In this document: positions 51,961 to 60,018 of the stretch, piece by piece
Numbering within the stretch: position 1 is the first letter of the stretch
Layout: each line of letters starts with the position of its first letter
DNA from: Pseudobutyrivibrio xylanivorans
GTDB taxonomy: Bacteria > Bacillota > Clostridia > Lachnospirales > Lachnospiraceae
DNA: 64,000 bases
Reading direction: 5' to 3'
Assembly (NCBI RefSeq): GCF_010906925.1
Contig: NZ_VTVE01000004.1
Coordinates: forward strand, 186,001 to 250,000
Made by a program: the position numbers and the translations under genes
The notes under the pieces: generated by a model
Database searches by the model: none
What the model was told of the DNA's origin: nothing
Seen by the model: only the letters and a program-made list of their open reading frames with translations

Positions 51961-52338
51961 ATGAGAGTAGCGATTGAAGAGTTATCAAAAGTAGAAATTA
52001 TTACAAGGGAAGCAAAAGTTTCAGAGCTTACAGAAAATGCCTCTCGATTTGGTATTACTGGAATGACAATTTATAACGCCTTGGGGTGTGGAGTTCAGCT
52101 TGGCACTCAAGAATATGAGAATGAAAAAAGTGATTCGTTAAGACTACTTTCAAAGCAAGTGGTTATGGTGGTACTTCCTACAAGAGAAGTGGATAGCTTT
52201 CTTGATTTTGTAGAGAAATCCCTCTATACAGGTCACATAGGTGATGGAAAAATCTTTGTTACACCAGTTACAAATGCCATTAGAGTTCGTACTGGTGAGG
52301 AAGGAATGGATGCACTAAAAGAAGGCACACTTGATTAA
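51961..52338 (+). CDS. PII-family signalling protein
   Basis: 125 residues from ATG 51961, since AGGAGGAT is 7 bases upstream; ATG 51955 is too close. The C-terminal PII signature TGHIGDGKIFVTPVTNAIRVRTGE is complete and the start (VEIITREAKVSELTENASRFGITGMTI) fits. The T-loop (GCGVQLGTQEYENEKSDSL) differs from GlnB/GlnK and lacks the YRGAEY uridylylation motif. It directly precedes an amino-acid permease by 12 bases; by analogy with GlnK-AmtB, it may gate that transporter according to ATP/ADP/2-oxoglutarate. Confidence 0.85.
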   Translation: MRVAIEELSKVEIITREAKVSELTENASRFGITGMTIYNALGCGVQLGTQEYENEKSDSLRLLSKQVVMVVLPTREVDSFLDFVEKSLYTGHIGDGKIFVTPVTNAIRVRTGEEGMDALKEGTLD

Positions 52339-52350
52339 GGAGGGAGTTCT

Positions 52351-53745
52351 ATGGGTGAAAAGAAGATTGGACTGGGAAGCGTAATTGCTACCGGCGTAGG
52401 ACTTGTAGTGGCAAGCAGTTGCTTATTATCACTTGGAATAGGAGCTGGAGGGATTGGTACACCATTTATAATTACCATGGCAATTGCCTGTGTTGTAAAC
52501 ATCTTAACACTTTTATCAGTTGCAGAATTAAATGCACTTATGCCAAATCTTACAGGGGGACTTGCTCAGTTTTCCCTTGCTGGCGTCGGACCTTTTATCA
52601 CAATTATTTGTATGGTTGGAGGCTATTTACTCTGTAACTCCTTGGCTGGCTCAGTTGAGGGAGCTGTATTTGGAAATACATTTTCTTCAATGTTTGGTGG
52701 TAGTATTCCACCCTGGGTGTTTACAGCGGTTCTTATTGGATTCTTGTTGATTACTAATCTAAATGGTGTTGATGTATTTATTAAAGTTCAGGATTTTGTT
52801 GCCTATGCACTAATAGCGTCTCTTGTAATTATGGGAGTTTTAGGAACTCTTGGAATTGGAACCGGAGAAGTGGTGAATCAACCTGCAGTACTTGCATCGG
52901 ATTTTAAGAGCGTTACCGGAATTTGTGGATTGGCATTTTTCCTTTTCGTAGGTGGTGAATATGTAATTCCTCTTACAAAAAATTGCAGAAATGCAAAAAG
53001 AGATATTCCCCTTGGAATGATTCTTAGTATGTTAATTATCCTTGCTATGCAGATTTTTATGGTACTAGGTTTTAAAAACTACACTCAGTGGGATGAACTT
53101 TCTGCAAGTACTACACCACAGATTCTATATGGCAAGATGTTGTTAGGACCAATTGGTAGATATTGGATGCTTGTAGTTACACTGCTTGCAGCAATTAGTT
53201 CCGTAAATACGATAATGAGTTCTCTTTCATACATATTGATGGGTATGTCAAAGATTGAACTTTTACCAGCGTTTTTTCAAAAGACAAATAAAAAGGGAGC
53301 TCCATATATAGGAATAGTAATAGTGGCAACATTTTTCTTGGTAGTGAATATTACAGGATTATCATCCACTGATTCAATTTCCTTTATGATTGCGGTTCTT
53401 GCTATTTTATGGCTCATAAGCTATATGGTATCAAATCTTGATGTGCTACTTCTTAGAAGACGTTTGCCAAATGCACCTAGAAATTTTAAGGTGCCATTTG
53501 GAAATTTACTTCCGATACTTGGAATTTTAGGTTCGGGCTATATGATTTATAGCATTGATCCAAGTGTAGAGGTAAAGCTTTTGATTTATAAAGTTGTAGG
53601 AATCACCATTGTTGCTCTTTCTATTTATTCGTTCTTTTGGGTAAAGATAAAGGTAAAAAGACCATTATTTCAGCCATATGCTATTAAAGAGGTGATGGCC
53701 ATGGAAAGTGATTTATATTCAAAGTTTCATAAAAAAGTAGGTTAA
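52351..53745 (+). CDS. APC-family amino-acid permease
   Basis: 464 residues with about twelve membrane helices. The first helix has the unwound GVGLVVASSCLLSLGIGAGG region of APC transporters. The conserved interior includes FFLFVGGEYVIPLTKNCRNAKRDIPLG. It presumably imports the substrate oxidised by the cluster. GGAGGG precedes ATG 52351, and the following gene starts 20 bases after its stop. Confidence 0.88.
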   Translation: MGEKKIGLGSVIATGVGLVVASSCLLSLGIGAGGIGTPFIITMAIACVVNILTLLSVAELNALMPNLTGGLAQFSLAGVGPFITIICMVGGYLLCNSLAGSVEGAVFGNTFSSMFGGSIPPWVFTAVLIGFLLITNLNGVDVFIKVQDFVAYALIASLVIMGVLGTLGIGTGEVVNQPAVLASDFKSVTGICGLAFFLFVGGEYVIPLTKNCRNAKRDIPLGMILSMLIILAMQIFMVLGFKNYTQWDELSASTTPQILYGKMLLGPIGRYWMLVVTLLAAISSVNTIMSSLSYILMGMSKIELLPAFFQKTNKKGAPYIGIVIVATFFLVVNITGLSSTDSISFMIAVLAILWLISYMVSNLDVLLLRRRLPNAPRNFKVPFGNLLPILGILGSGYMIYSIDPSVEVKLLIYKVVGITIVALSIYSFFWVKIKVKRPLFQPYAIKEVMAMESDLYSKFHKKVG

Positions 53746-53765
53746 GTATAAAGGAGGAATATGTT

Positions 53766-54932
53766 ATGGCAGATGTAATGACAAAGGATTTTCAGGATAC
53801 AAAGATTGATTTACTTTATTTAAGTGAGCCGGATATGATTAAGGCTGGTGTTAATGATGTTAAAGCTTGCACTTCTTGTATGGAAGAGTTGCTTGTAACA
53901 CTTGATAAAGGTGATTATTTAATGGGTGGTGAAAATGGAAACTCTCACGGAACAATGATTACTTTCCCTGACAATCCAATTTTCCCAAACATGCCAAAGA
54001 GTGGTCCTGATAGAAGATTTATGGCCATGCCAGCATACGTTGGTGGCGAGACAGATATGGCAGGTATGAAATGGTACGGCTCAAATGTTGAAAATAGAGA
54101 AAAAGGTCTTCCTAGATCTATTCTTATGGTAATGCTAAATGATAAGGATACAGGAGCTCCACTTTCACTTATGTCAGCAAACCTTTTATCTGCTTATAGA
54201 ACATCTGGTATCCCAGGTGCTGGCGTAAAGAATTTGGCGGTTAAGGATGCAAAGGTACTTGGTATCGTAGGACCAGGCGTAATCAATATCACAGCTATAG
54301 AAACATTTGCAGCCCTTCGACCAACACTTGATACATTAAAGATTAAAGGTAGAGGTAAGGCTTCAATCGATAGATGTATTGAATTTGTAAAGGAAAATCT
54401 TCCACAGTTTAAGACAATTAAGGTGGTTGACACTTTGGAGGAATGTGTAAGAGATTCAGATATCTTAAGTTTTGCTACATCAACTGCAATGGGTATGGAT
54501 AGAAGCCAGTATCCATTTGTTAAAGAAGAATGGATTAAACCAGGCGCATTATTCTGTGTCCCAGGTTCTTGTGATTTTTCAGATGAATTTATCTGTAGCG
54601 GCAAGGCGAAGCTTGTATGCGATAATATTAAACTATACGAGGCTTGGGCTGAGGAGTATCCTTATCCAACATATAATCAGATTTATATTCCAGGATGTTT
54701 GTGGCTTGATCTTGTTCACGATGGAAAGCTTTCAAAGGACAAGATTATCAACCTCGGTGCAATTCTTGCCGGCAAGGAAGAGGGCAGAACATCAGATGAT
54801 GAAATTATCATTTATTCAGTAGGTGGCATGCCTGTTGAGGATGTTGCTTGGGGCAAGAAGTGCTATGAAAAAGCATTGGAGCTTGGAATTGGTACAAAGC
54901 TTAATCTTTGGGATAAGCCATATTTATTCTAA
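53766..54932 (+). CDS. Ornithine cyclodeaminase/mu-crystallin family protein
   Basis: 388 residues with the family core: substrate region RRFMAMPAYVGGETDMAGMK, YGSNVENREKGLPRS, LMSANLLSAYRTSGIPG, and a Rossmann fold VLGIVGPGVINITAIETF. It is longer than ornithine cyclodeaminase (about 350) and resembles database entries labelled tyramine oxidase subunit B. Members either deaminate ornithine to proline or reduce ketimines with NAD(P)H. Next to an imine-producing dehydrogenase, imine reduction or deamination of the product is plausible. It is the last gene of the cluster. Confidence 0.82.
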   Translation: MADVMTKDFQDTKIDLLYLSEPDMIKAGVNDVKACTSCMEELLVTLDKGDYLMGGENGNSHGTMITFPDNPIFPNMPKSGPDRRFMAMPAYVGGETDMAGMKWYGSNVENREKGLPRSILMVMLNDKDTGAPLSLMSANLLSAYRTSGIPGAGVKNLAVKDAKVLGIVGPGVINITAIETFAALRPTLDTLKIKGRGKASIDRCIEFVKENLPQFKTIKVVDTLEECVRDSDILSFATSTAMGMDRSQYPFVKEEWIKPGALFCVPGSCDFSDEFICSGKAKLVCDNIKLYEAWAEEYPYPTYNQIYIPGCLWLDLVHDGKLSKDKIINLGAILAGKEEGRTSDDEIIIYSVGGMPVEDVAWGKKCYEKALELGIGTKLNLWDKPYLF

Positions 54933-55119
54933 GTATAATCATATAAACATATAAACAACTTATAATCAGTATTCTCCATAATAAAGCGAGGGAGGCGTCT
55001 ACTATAATTTGTGGGCGTCTTTTTCGCATTTTTACTGAAAAGTGTTATATTTATAATTGGTATGATTTTTGTGTACCAGAAGCTATTACATGTTTAGACG
55101 GGATTTCGGAGGTAATTTT

Positions 55120-55800
55120 ATGAAAAAGAGATTAGCAATAGTACCTATTGTTGCATCTATGGTATTAGTGTTTGGATGTGGAAAGACTGAAGAGGCTGTA
55201 GCACCTGAAGAAGAGCAGCAGGCAGTTGAAGATGCTATAGAATCAGCAGCTTCTCAGGAGCAGACTGAGGCTGTAGAAGAAGTGGACAGCACTGATGAGG
55301 AAGAGCCAGTACTTCCAGAAATTGATATTTCTGGTTGCGATACTTTCACTCAGATAGTAGATAAAAAGCTTGAGCCTGGAATGGGCTATGCCAACGAGAA
55401 AATTGGTGATGAGGATGTTCTTCTTGTGTGTGATATGACTTATGATGATCAAGAAGGCCATACGGCATCTATAGATTCCATAATCTTTTGTTATATTGAT
55501 GGTGTGCCTGTAGAGATTGGAAGTGTGGTTGCTGCAGGAACAGCTTATCCTATTGCGGTAGAGGATGGCGTTTTGTATGTAGGAAGAGGTCACTCAATCA
55601 GCAAGTACACTATAGAAAACAGTGAGCTTGTTCATGTGGCTACAGCTGGTGTTGATTATGGAGTAGATGGAAGCGAGACATACTACTATCAAGAAGGTGA
55701 TGGTGAAGAAGAGACTTTAGAAAATGATGAGAAATACAACCAGCTTGCAGATGAGTATTTTGATGCATCTATAGTTGATTTTACAGTGGTTGTGGAATAA
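55120..55800 (+). CDS. Lipoprotein of unknown function
   Basis: 226 residues from ATG 55120, where GGAGGT is 6 bases upstream and the lipoprotein signal MKKRLAIVPIVASMVLVFGC (Cys20) begins. An acidic Glu/Ala/Gln linker (22-75) precedes a small domain with FTQIVDKKLEPGMGYANEKI, DEDVLLVCDMTYDDQEG and VEDGVLYVGRGHSISKY. The latter hints at a beta-propeller-like or DUF fragment, but no family is recognised. It is monocistronic. Confidence 0.75.
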   Translation: MKKRLAIVPIVASMVLVFGCGKTEEAVAPEEEQQAVEDAIESAASQEQTEAVEEVDSTDEEEPVLPEIDISGCDTFTQIVDKKLEPGMGYANEKIGDEDVLLVCDMTYDDQEGHTASIDSIIFCYIDGVPVEIGSVVAAGTAYPIAVEDGVLYVGRGHSISKYTIENSELVHVATAGVDYGVDGSETYYYQEGDGEEETLENDEKYNQLADEYFDASIVDFTVVVE

Positions 55801-55856
55801 TAGTTGATGCCTGTTTTAGGGGCAGCAGCAGTCTAAAAAGCCGGCAGATTGTACAA

Positions 55857-55909
55857 AAACGTCCTAAAATGGTACACTTATTGTGTCTGTTTAGGACGTT
55901 TATTTTTTT
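55857..55909 (+). terminator. Terminator between the lipoprotein and fmt
   Basis: AAACGTCCTAAA (55857-55868) pairs with TTTAGGACGTTT (55890-55901), enclosing GTACAC/GTGT, followed by ATTTTTTT. Confidence 0.88.
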
Positions 55910-55975
55910 GCTTTTTGCACTGATTGAGTTTTACAGTGTAATTTACAGTAGGCTTTTTGAAAGGACTCGATATAG

Positions 55976-56911
55976 ATGAAAGTAGTTTTCATGGGTACAC
56001 CAGATTTTGCGGTGGAGACATTAAAGGCAATATATGAGGCTGGTCATGAGGTAATACTTGTAGTTAGTCAGCCAGATAAGCCAAAGGGACGTAGCGGTAA
56101 GCTTCAGCCTACTCCGGTTAAGGAGTTTGCTATGGAACATGATATTCCAGTATATCAGCCAGTTAAAATCAGAGCTGAGGAATCAGTGGAGTATCTGAAG
56201 CAATATGAGGCGGATGTGTTTGTTGTAGCTGCATTTGGCCAGATTTTACCAAAGGTAATTCTTGATATGCCACGTCTTGGATGTGTAAATGTCCATGGCT
56301 CACTTCTTCCTAAGTATCGCGGCGCCGCTCCAATTCAGTGGGCAGTTATAAATGGCGAGAAAGTATCTGGTAATACAACTATGCTTATGGGGCCAGGACT
56401 TGATGATGGAGATATGCTTCTTAAGTCAGAGGTAGAGCTTGCAGCTGACGAGACAGGCGGCAGCTTATTTGATAAATTGGCACTTGATGGTGGCAAGCTT
56501 GCAGTTAAAACTATCGAGGCTCTTGAAAGAGGTGAGATTACTCCTGTTCCTCAGGATGAATCACAGGCCACACACGTTGGCATGATTAAAAAGGAAATGG
56601 GAAATATTGACTGGAGCAAGCCAGCGGAAGAAATAGAGCGCCTTATTAGAGGCCTCAATCCATGGCCATCAGCATTTACATTTTTAAATGGCAAGCAGGT
56701 AAAAATCTGGAAGGCCACAGTGGTAGATAAAACTGGTGCTCCAGGTACTATTATTTCTGTAGATAAAAACGTATTTACGGTAGCATGTGGCAAGCAGGCT
56801 CTTGAGATAAATGAGCTTCAGCTTGAGGGCAAGAAGCGTATGAATGCAGGTGATTTCCTTAGAGGTAATGCACTTGAAGCGGGAGCAACATTCTCTTCAA
56901 ATAGAGAATAA
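55976..56911 (+). CDS. fmt: Methionyl-tRNA formyltransferase
   Basis: 311 residues. VVFMGTPDFAVETLKAI, VVSQPDKPKGRSGKLQPTPV, LPKYRGAAPIQWAVINGE and LDDGDMLLKSEV carry the formyl-THF site and the SLLPKYRG catalytic loop; the C-terminal OB fold ends the protein. It formylates initiator Met-tRNA. It heads the fmt-rsmB-rlmN-PP2C-prkC-rsgA-rpe-thiN block; the priA and def genes that often precede it are not upstream here. Confidence 0.96.
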   Translation: MKVVFMGTPDFAVETLKAIYEAGHEVILVVSQPDKPKGRSGKLQPTPVKEFAMEHDIPVYQPVKIRAEESVEYLKQYEADVFVVAAFGQILPKVILDMPRLGCVNVHGSLLPKYRGAAPIQWAVINGEKVSGNTTMLMGPGLDDGDMLLKSEVELAADETGGSLFDKLALDGGKLAVKTIEALERGEITPVPQDESQATHVGMIKKEMGNIDWSKPAEEIERLIRGLNPWPSAFTFLNGKQVKIWKATVVDKTGAPGTIISVDKNVFTVACGKQALEINELQLEGKKRMNAGDFLRGNALEAGATFSSNRE

Positions 56912-56964
56912 TAGCTATTACTTTGGATGTTAATCCAGAGTTATGAAGTAAACGAGGTTATTAA

Positions 56965-58236
56965 ATGGCAGGAATTAGCAATAGAGAAATCGCCCTTGAG
57001 ACTTTGATTGAAATATTGGAGCATGGTCAGTTTTCTCATATTTACCTAAAGGCTGTCCTTGATAAATATTCTTTTCTGGATAAAAACGAGAGGGCCTTTA
57101 TCAATCGCCTGGTAAATGGCACTGTTGAGAGGAAAATCCAGCTGGATTACATTATCGACAGTTTTTCTAAAACAAAAGCAAAAAAGATGAAACCTCTCAT
57201 TCGTACCATTATGCGAATGGGAGTTTATGAGATATTTTATATGGATGCAGTTCCTGATTCTGCCACTTGTAATGAGTATGTTAAGCTGGCAAAAAAGAGA
57301 GGATTTGCAGGTCTTTCAGGATTTGTAAATGGTGTTCTTAGAAATATTTCTAGAAATAAAAACAAAATAGAATTTAAAGAGCTATGCGTCAAATACTCAA
57401 TACCTCAGTGGCTAGTAGATAAATGGACAAAAGACTACGGGGTAGATGAGGCCGAGGCCATTATGGCTGGCTTTTTGGAGCCACAGGATCTTTGCGTAAG
57501 AGTTAATACATCTAAGATTACTAGAGAAGATTTAGTAAAGAACTTAGAGGAATCTGGGGTTAAAGTTCGTATATGCGATTCACTTGACAGCGCTTTGTAT
57601 ATATCAGGCTACGATTCATTGGCATCCCTAGATGCATTTAAAAAGGGTCTGTTTTACGTTCAGGATTATTCATCCCAGCTAGTGCCAAAGCTTGCAGGTG
57701 TTAAGGCTACAGACCATATTATTGATGTATGCTCTGCTCCTGGAGGCAAGGCTCTCCACTGTGGAGAATTGGCAAGTGATGGACTGGTTGTTGCCAGAGA
57801 TTTAACAGACGCTAAGGTATCACTTATTCAGGAGAATATTAATAGAACTGGTGCTACTAATGTGACTGCAGTCAAATGGGATGCCACAGTTCTTGATGAA
57901 GATGCAGTTCGTAAATACGATATCGTAATTGCGGATTTACCTTGTTCTGGATTAGGAATTATTAAGAAAAAGCCAGATATAAAATACAATCAGACAGAAG
58001 ATACCCTTGCCGAGCTTGTTGCTCTCCAGGGACAGATACTTGATACTGTTTGTGAGTATGTTAAGGATGGTGGAGTTTTGTGCTATAGCACATGCACCAT
58101 CAATAAAGATGAAAATGAAAATCAGGTAGAGCACTTCTTATCATCACATAAGGATTTTAAGATGGAAGAGATGACTCAGCTTTTACCTGACAGAGAACAT
58201 GATGGATTTTTTATATGTGTAATGAAAAAGAATTAG
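56965..58236 (+). CDS. rsmB: 16S rRNA (cytosine-967-C5)-methyltransferase RsmB
   Basis: 423 residues. An N-terminal NusB-like domain (1-140) precedes a SAM methyltransferase: DVCSAPGGKALHCGELA, the catalytic cysteines in IADLPCSGLGIIKKKPDIKY and CYSTCTINKDENENQVEHFL. It methylates C967 of 16S rRNA. Its end overlaps rlmN by 22 bases. Confidence 0.94.
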   Translation: MAGISNREIALETLIEILEHGQFSHIYLKAVLDKYSFLDKNERAFINRLVNGTVERKIQLDYIIDSFSKTKAKKMKPLIRTIMRMGVYEIFYMDAVPDSATCNEYVKLAKKRGFAGLSGFVNGVLRNISRNKNKIEFKELCVKYSIPQWLVDKWTKDYGVDEAEAIMAGFLEPQDLCVRVNTSKITREDLVKNLEESGVKVRICDSLDSALYISGYDSLASLDAFKKGLFYVQDYSSQLVPKLAGVKATDHIIDVCSAPGGKALHCGELASDGLVVARDLTDAKVSLIQENINRTGATNVTAVKWDATVLDEDAVRKYDIVIADLPCSGLGIIKKKPDIKYNQTEDTLAELVALQGQILDTVCEYVKDGGVLCYSTCTINKDENENQVEHFLSSHKDFKMEEMTQLLPDREHDGFFICVMKKN

Positions 58237-59279
58237 TTGATATTAGATCCTTTAATTTAATAGAGCTTACAGATTATGTTACAGGGGATTTAGGTGAGCC
58301 AAAATTTAGAGCAAAGCAGCTCTATGAGTGGATGCATCAACATCTGGCATTAGACTATGATGAGATGAAAAATATTCCAAAGTCCCTTAAGGAAAAGCTA
58401 CTGGCTAAATGCAATTATCATAATCTTGAGCAGATAGATTTGCAGATTTCTAAAATCGATGCCACTAGAAAATATCTATTTAGATTATACGATGGCGAGA
58501 TGGTAGAGAGTGTGTGGATGAGCTACAAACACGGCAATTCTGTGTGCATTTCATCTCAGGTGGGATGTAAAATGGGCTGTCGCTTTTGCGCATCTACTTT
58601 GGATGGTTGGGTGAGAAATCTGACACCTTCAGAGATGCTTGGCCAGATATATGCTATCCAAAGAGATACTGGTGAGAGAGTTTCTAATGTTGTTGTCATG
58701 GGCACAGGCGAGCCTATGGACAACTATGATAATATAGTAAAATTTGTTAGACTATTATCTGATGAGAATGGACTGAACATTTCTCAGAGAAATATTACAG
58801 TGTCCACTTGTGGCATTGTTCCTAAAATCAAACAGTTGGCAGAGGAGGATTTAACAATCACTCTTGCAATTTCTCTCCATGCACCTAATCAAGCTAAGAG
58901 AGCTGAGCTTATGCCTATCGCTAACAAATACGATATCCACGAGCTTATAGATGCATGTCAGTATTACTTTGAGAAGACTGGAAGGCGCATCACATTTGAA
59001 TATTCACTTGTGGGTGGAGTCAATGATCGTGATGAAGACGCAAAGGAATTAGGAGAGTTAATTGGCCATCTTAATTGCCATGTTAATCTGATTCCAGTCA
59101 ACCCAATCAAGGAACGAGATTTCGTTAGTCCTAGTATGGACAGAGCCTATGCGTTCCAAAAAAAGATTGAAAAATATGTCAATAATGCTACTATTAGAAG
59201 GGAAATGGGCCGGGATATTGACGGGGCCTGTGGACAGTTGAGAAAGCGCAAAATGGACGCTTCGAAAGGGACTATTTAA
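58215..59279 (+). CDS. rlmN: 23S rRNA (adenine-2503-C2)/tRNA methyltransferase RlmN
   Basis: 354 residues. The radical SAM motif is CKMGCRFCAST (CxxxCxxC). GTGEPMDNYDNIVKFVRLL and SLHAPNQAKRAELMPI are diagnostic. The methyl-carrying Cys is in REMGRDIDGACGQLR near the C-terminus. It methylates A2503 of 23S rRNA and A37 of some tRNAs. It starts within rsmB and its last base is the first base of the phosphatase start codon. Confidence 0.96.
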   Translation: MCNEKELVDIRSFNLIELTDYVTGDLGEPKFRAKQLYEWMHQHLALDYDEMKNIPKSLKEKLLAKCNYHNLEQIDLQISKIDATRKYLFRLYDGEMVESVWMSYKHGNSVCISSQVGCKMGCRFCASTLDGWVRNLTPSEMLGQIYAIQRDTGERVSNVVVMGTGEPMDNYDNIVKFVRLLSDENGLNISQRNITVSTCGIVPKIKQLAEEDLTITLAISLHAPNQAKRAELMPIANKYDIHELIDACQYYFEKTGRRITFEYSLVGGVNDRDEDAKELGELIGHLNCHVNLIPVNPIKERDFVSPSMDRAYAFQKKIEKYVNNATIRREMGRDIDGACGQLRKRKMDASKGTI

Positions 59280-59998
59280 TGATAAGTTGTGCAAAAACTG
59301 ATGTAGGTATTAAGCGTAAGGTTAATCAGGATGCCATCTTTTATTCAGACACAGCTGTCGGCAAGTTACCTAATTTGTATTTGGTTGCCGATGGCATGGG
59401 AGGAGAACTGGCAGGCGATTATGCTTCTGCAAAATGCGTCGAGACAATTATTAATTGCATAAAGAAGTCAAAAGAGACAGAGCCTGTTAGAATTCTTGAA
59501 GAGGCAATTCAGACTGCTAACAATCTGATTTACGCTGAGTCTAAATCAGACCCTGGCAAGGCAGGTATGGGCACTACACTTGTTATGGCCACCATTATAG
59601 ATGGTCATTTATTCGTGGCAAATGTAGGTGACAGCAGACTGTATGTTGCCAACTCATCCAAGGTATTGCAAGTGACCAAGGATCACTCGGTTGTTGCAGA
59701 GCTTGTTCGTACAGGTGAGCTTGATGAAGATGATGCTCGCACTGACAAGCGTAAAAATATGATTACAAGAGCAGTTGGTGCTGAGAGCGCTATTGCTGCA
59801 GATTATTTTGATGTTGCTCTTAAGGGCCGTGAGCATATTTTACTGTGTTCAGACGGTCTTACAAATATGGTTTCAGACAAAGAGATTCTTTCAATACTCA
59901 AATCAGCGGACAGTATTGAAGACCGTGCCACTCGTTTAGTGGAACTGGCAAATAGCTACGGTGGCAAGGACAATATCTCAGTTATTATTGTTGAATAA
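59279..59998 (+). CDS. PP2C-type Ser/Thr protein phosphatase (Stp/PrpC)
   Basis: 239 residues. Metal-binding aspartates are in VADGMGGELAGDYAS, VANVGDSRLYV, LLCSDGLTNMVSD and GGKDNISVIIVE. It reverses phosphorylation by the PrkC-type kinase encoded 20 bases downstream. The start overlaps rlmN by one base. Confidence 0.94.
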   Translation: MISCAKTDVGIKRKVNQDAIFYSDTAVGKLPNLYLVADGMGGELAGDYASAKCVETIINCIKKSKETEPVRILEEAIQTANNLIYAESKSDPGKAGMGTTLVMATIIDGHLFVANVGDSRLYVANSSKVLQVTKDHSVVAELVRTGELDEDDARTDKRKNMITRAVGAESAIAADYFDVALKGREHILLCSDGLTNMVSDKEILSILKSADSIEDRATRLVELANSYGGKDNISVIIVE

Positions 59999-60018
59999 TC
60001 TTACAAAAAGGAGAATAC

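Noticed and set aside
54980-55030. Terminator after the ornithine-cyclodeaminase-like gene
   Set aside because: GGCGTC appears twice as a direct repeat rather than an inverted one before the T run, so no stable stem forms; the end of this operon is not resolved.
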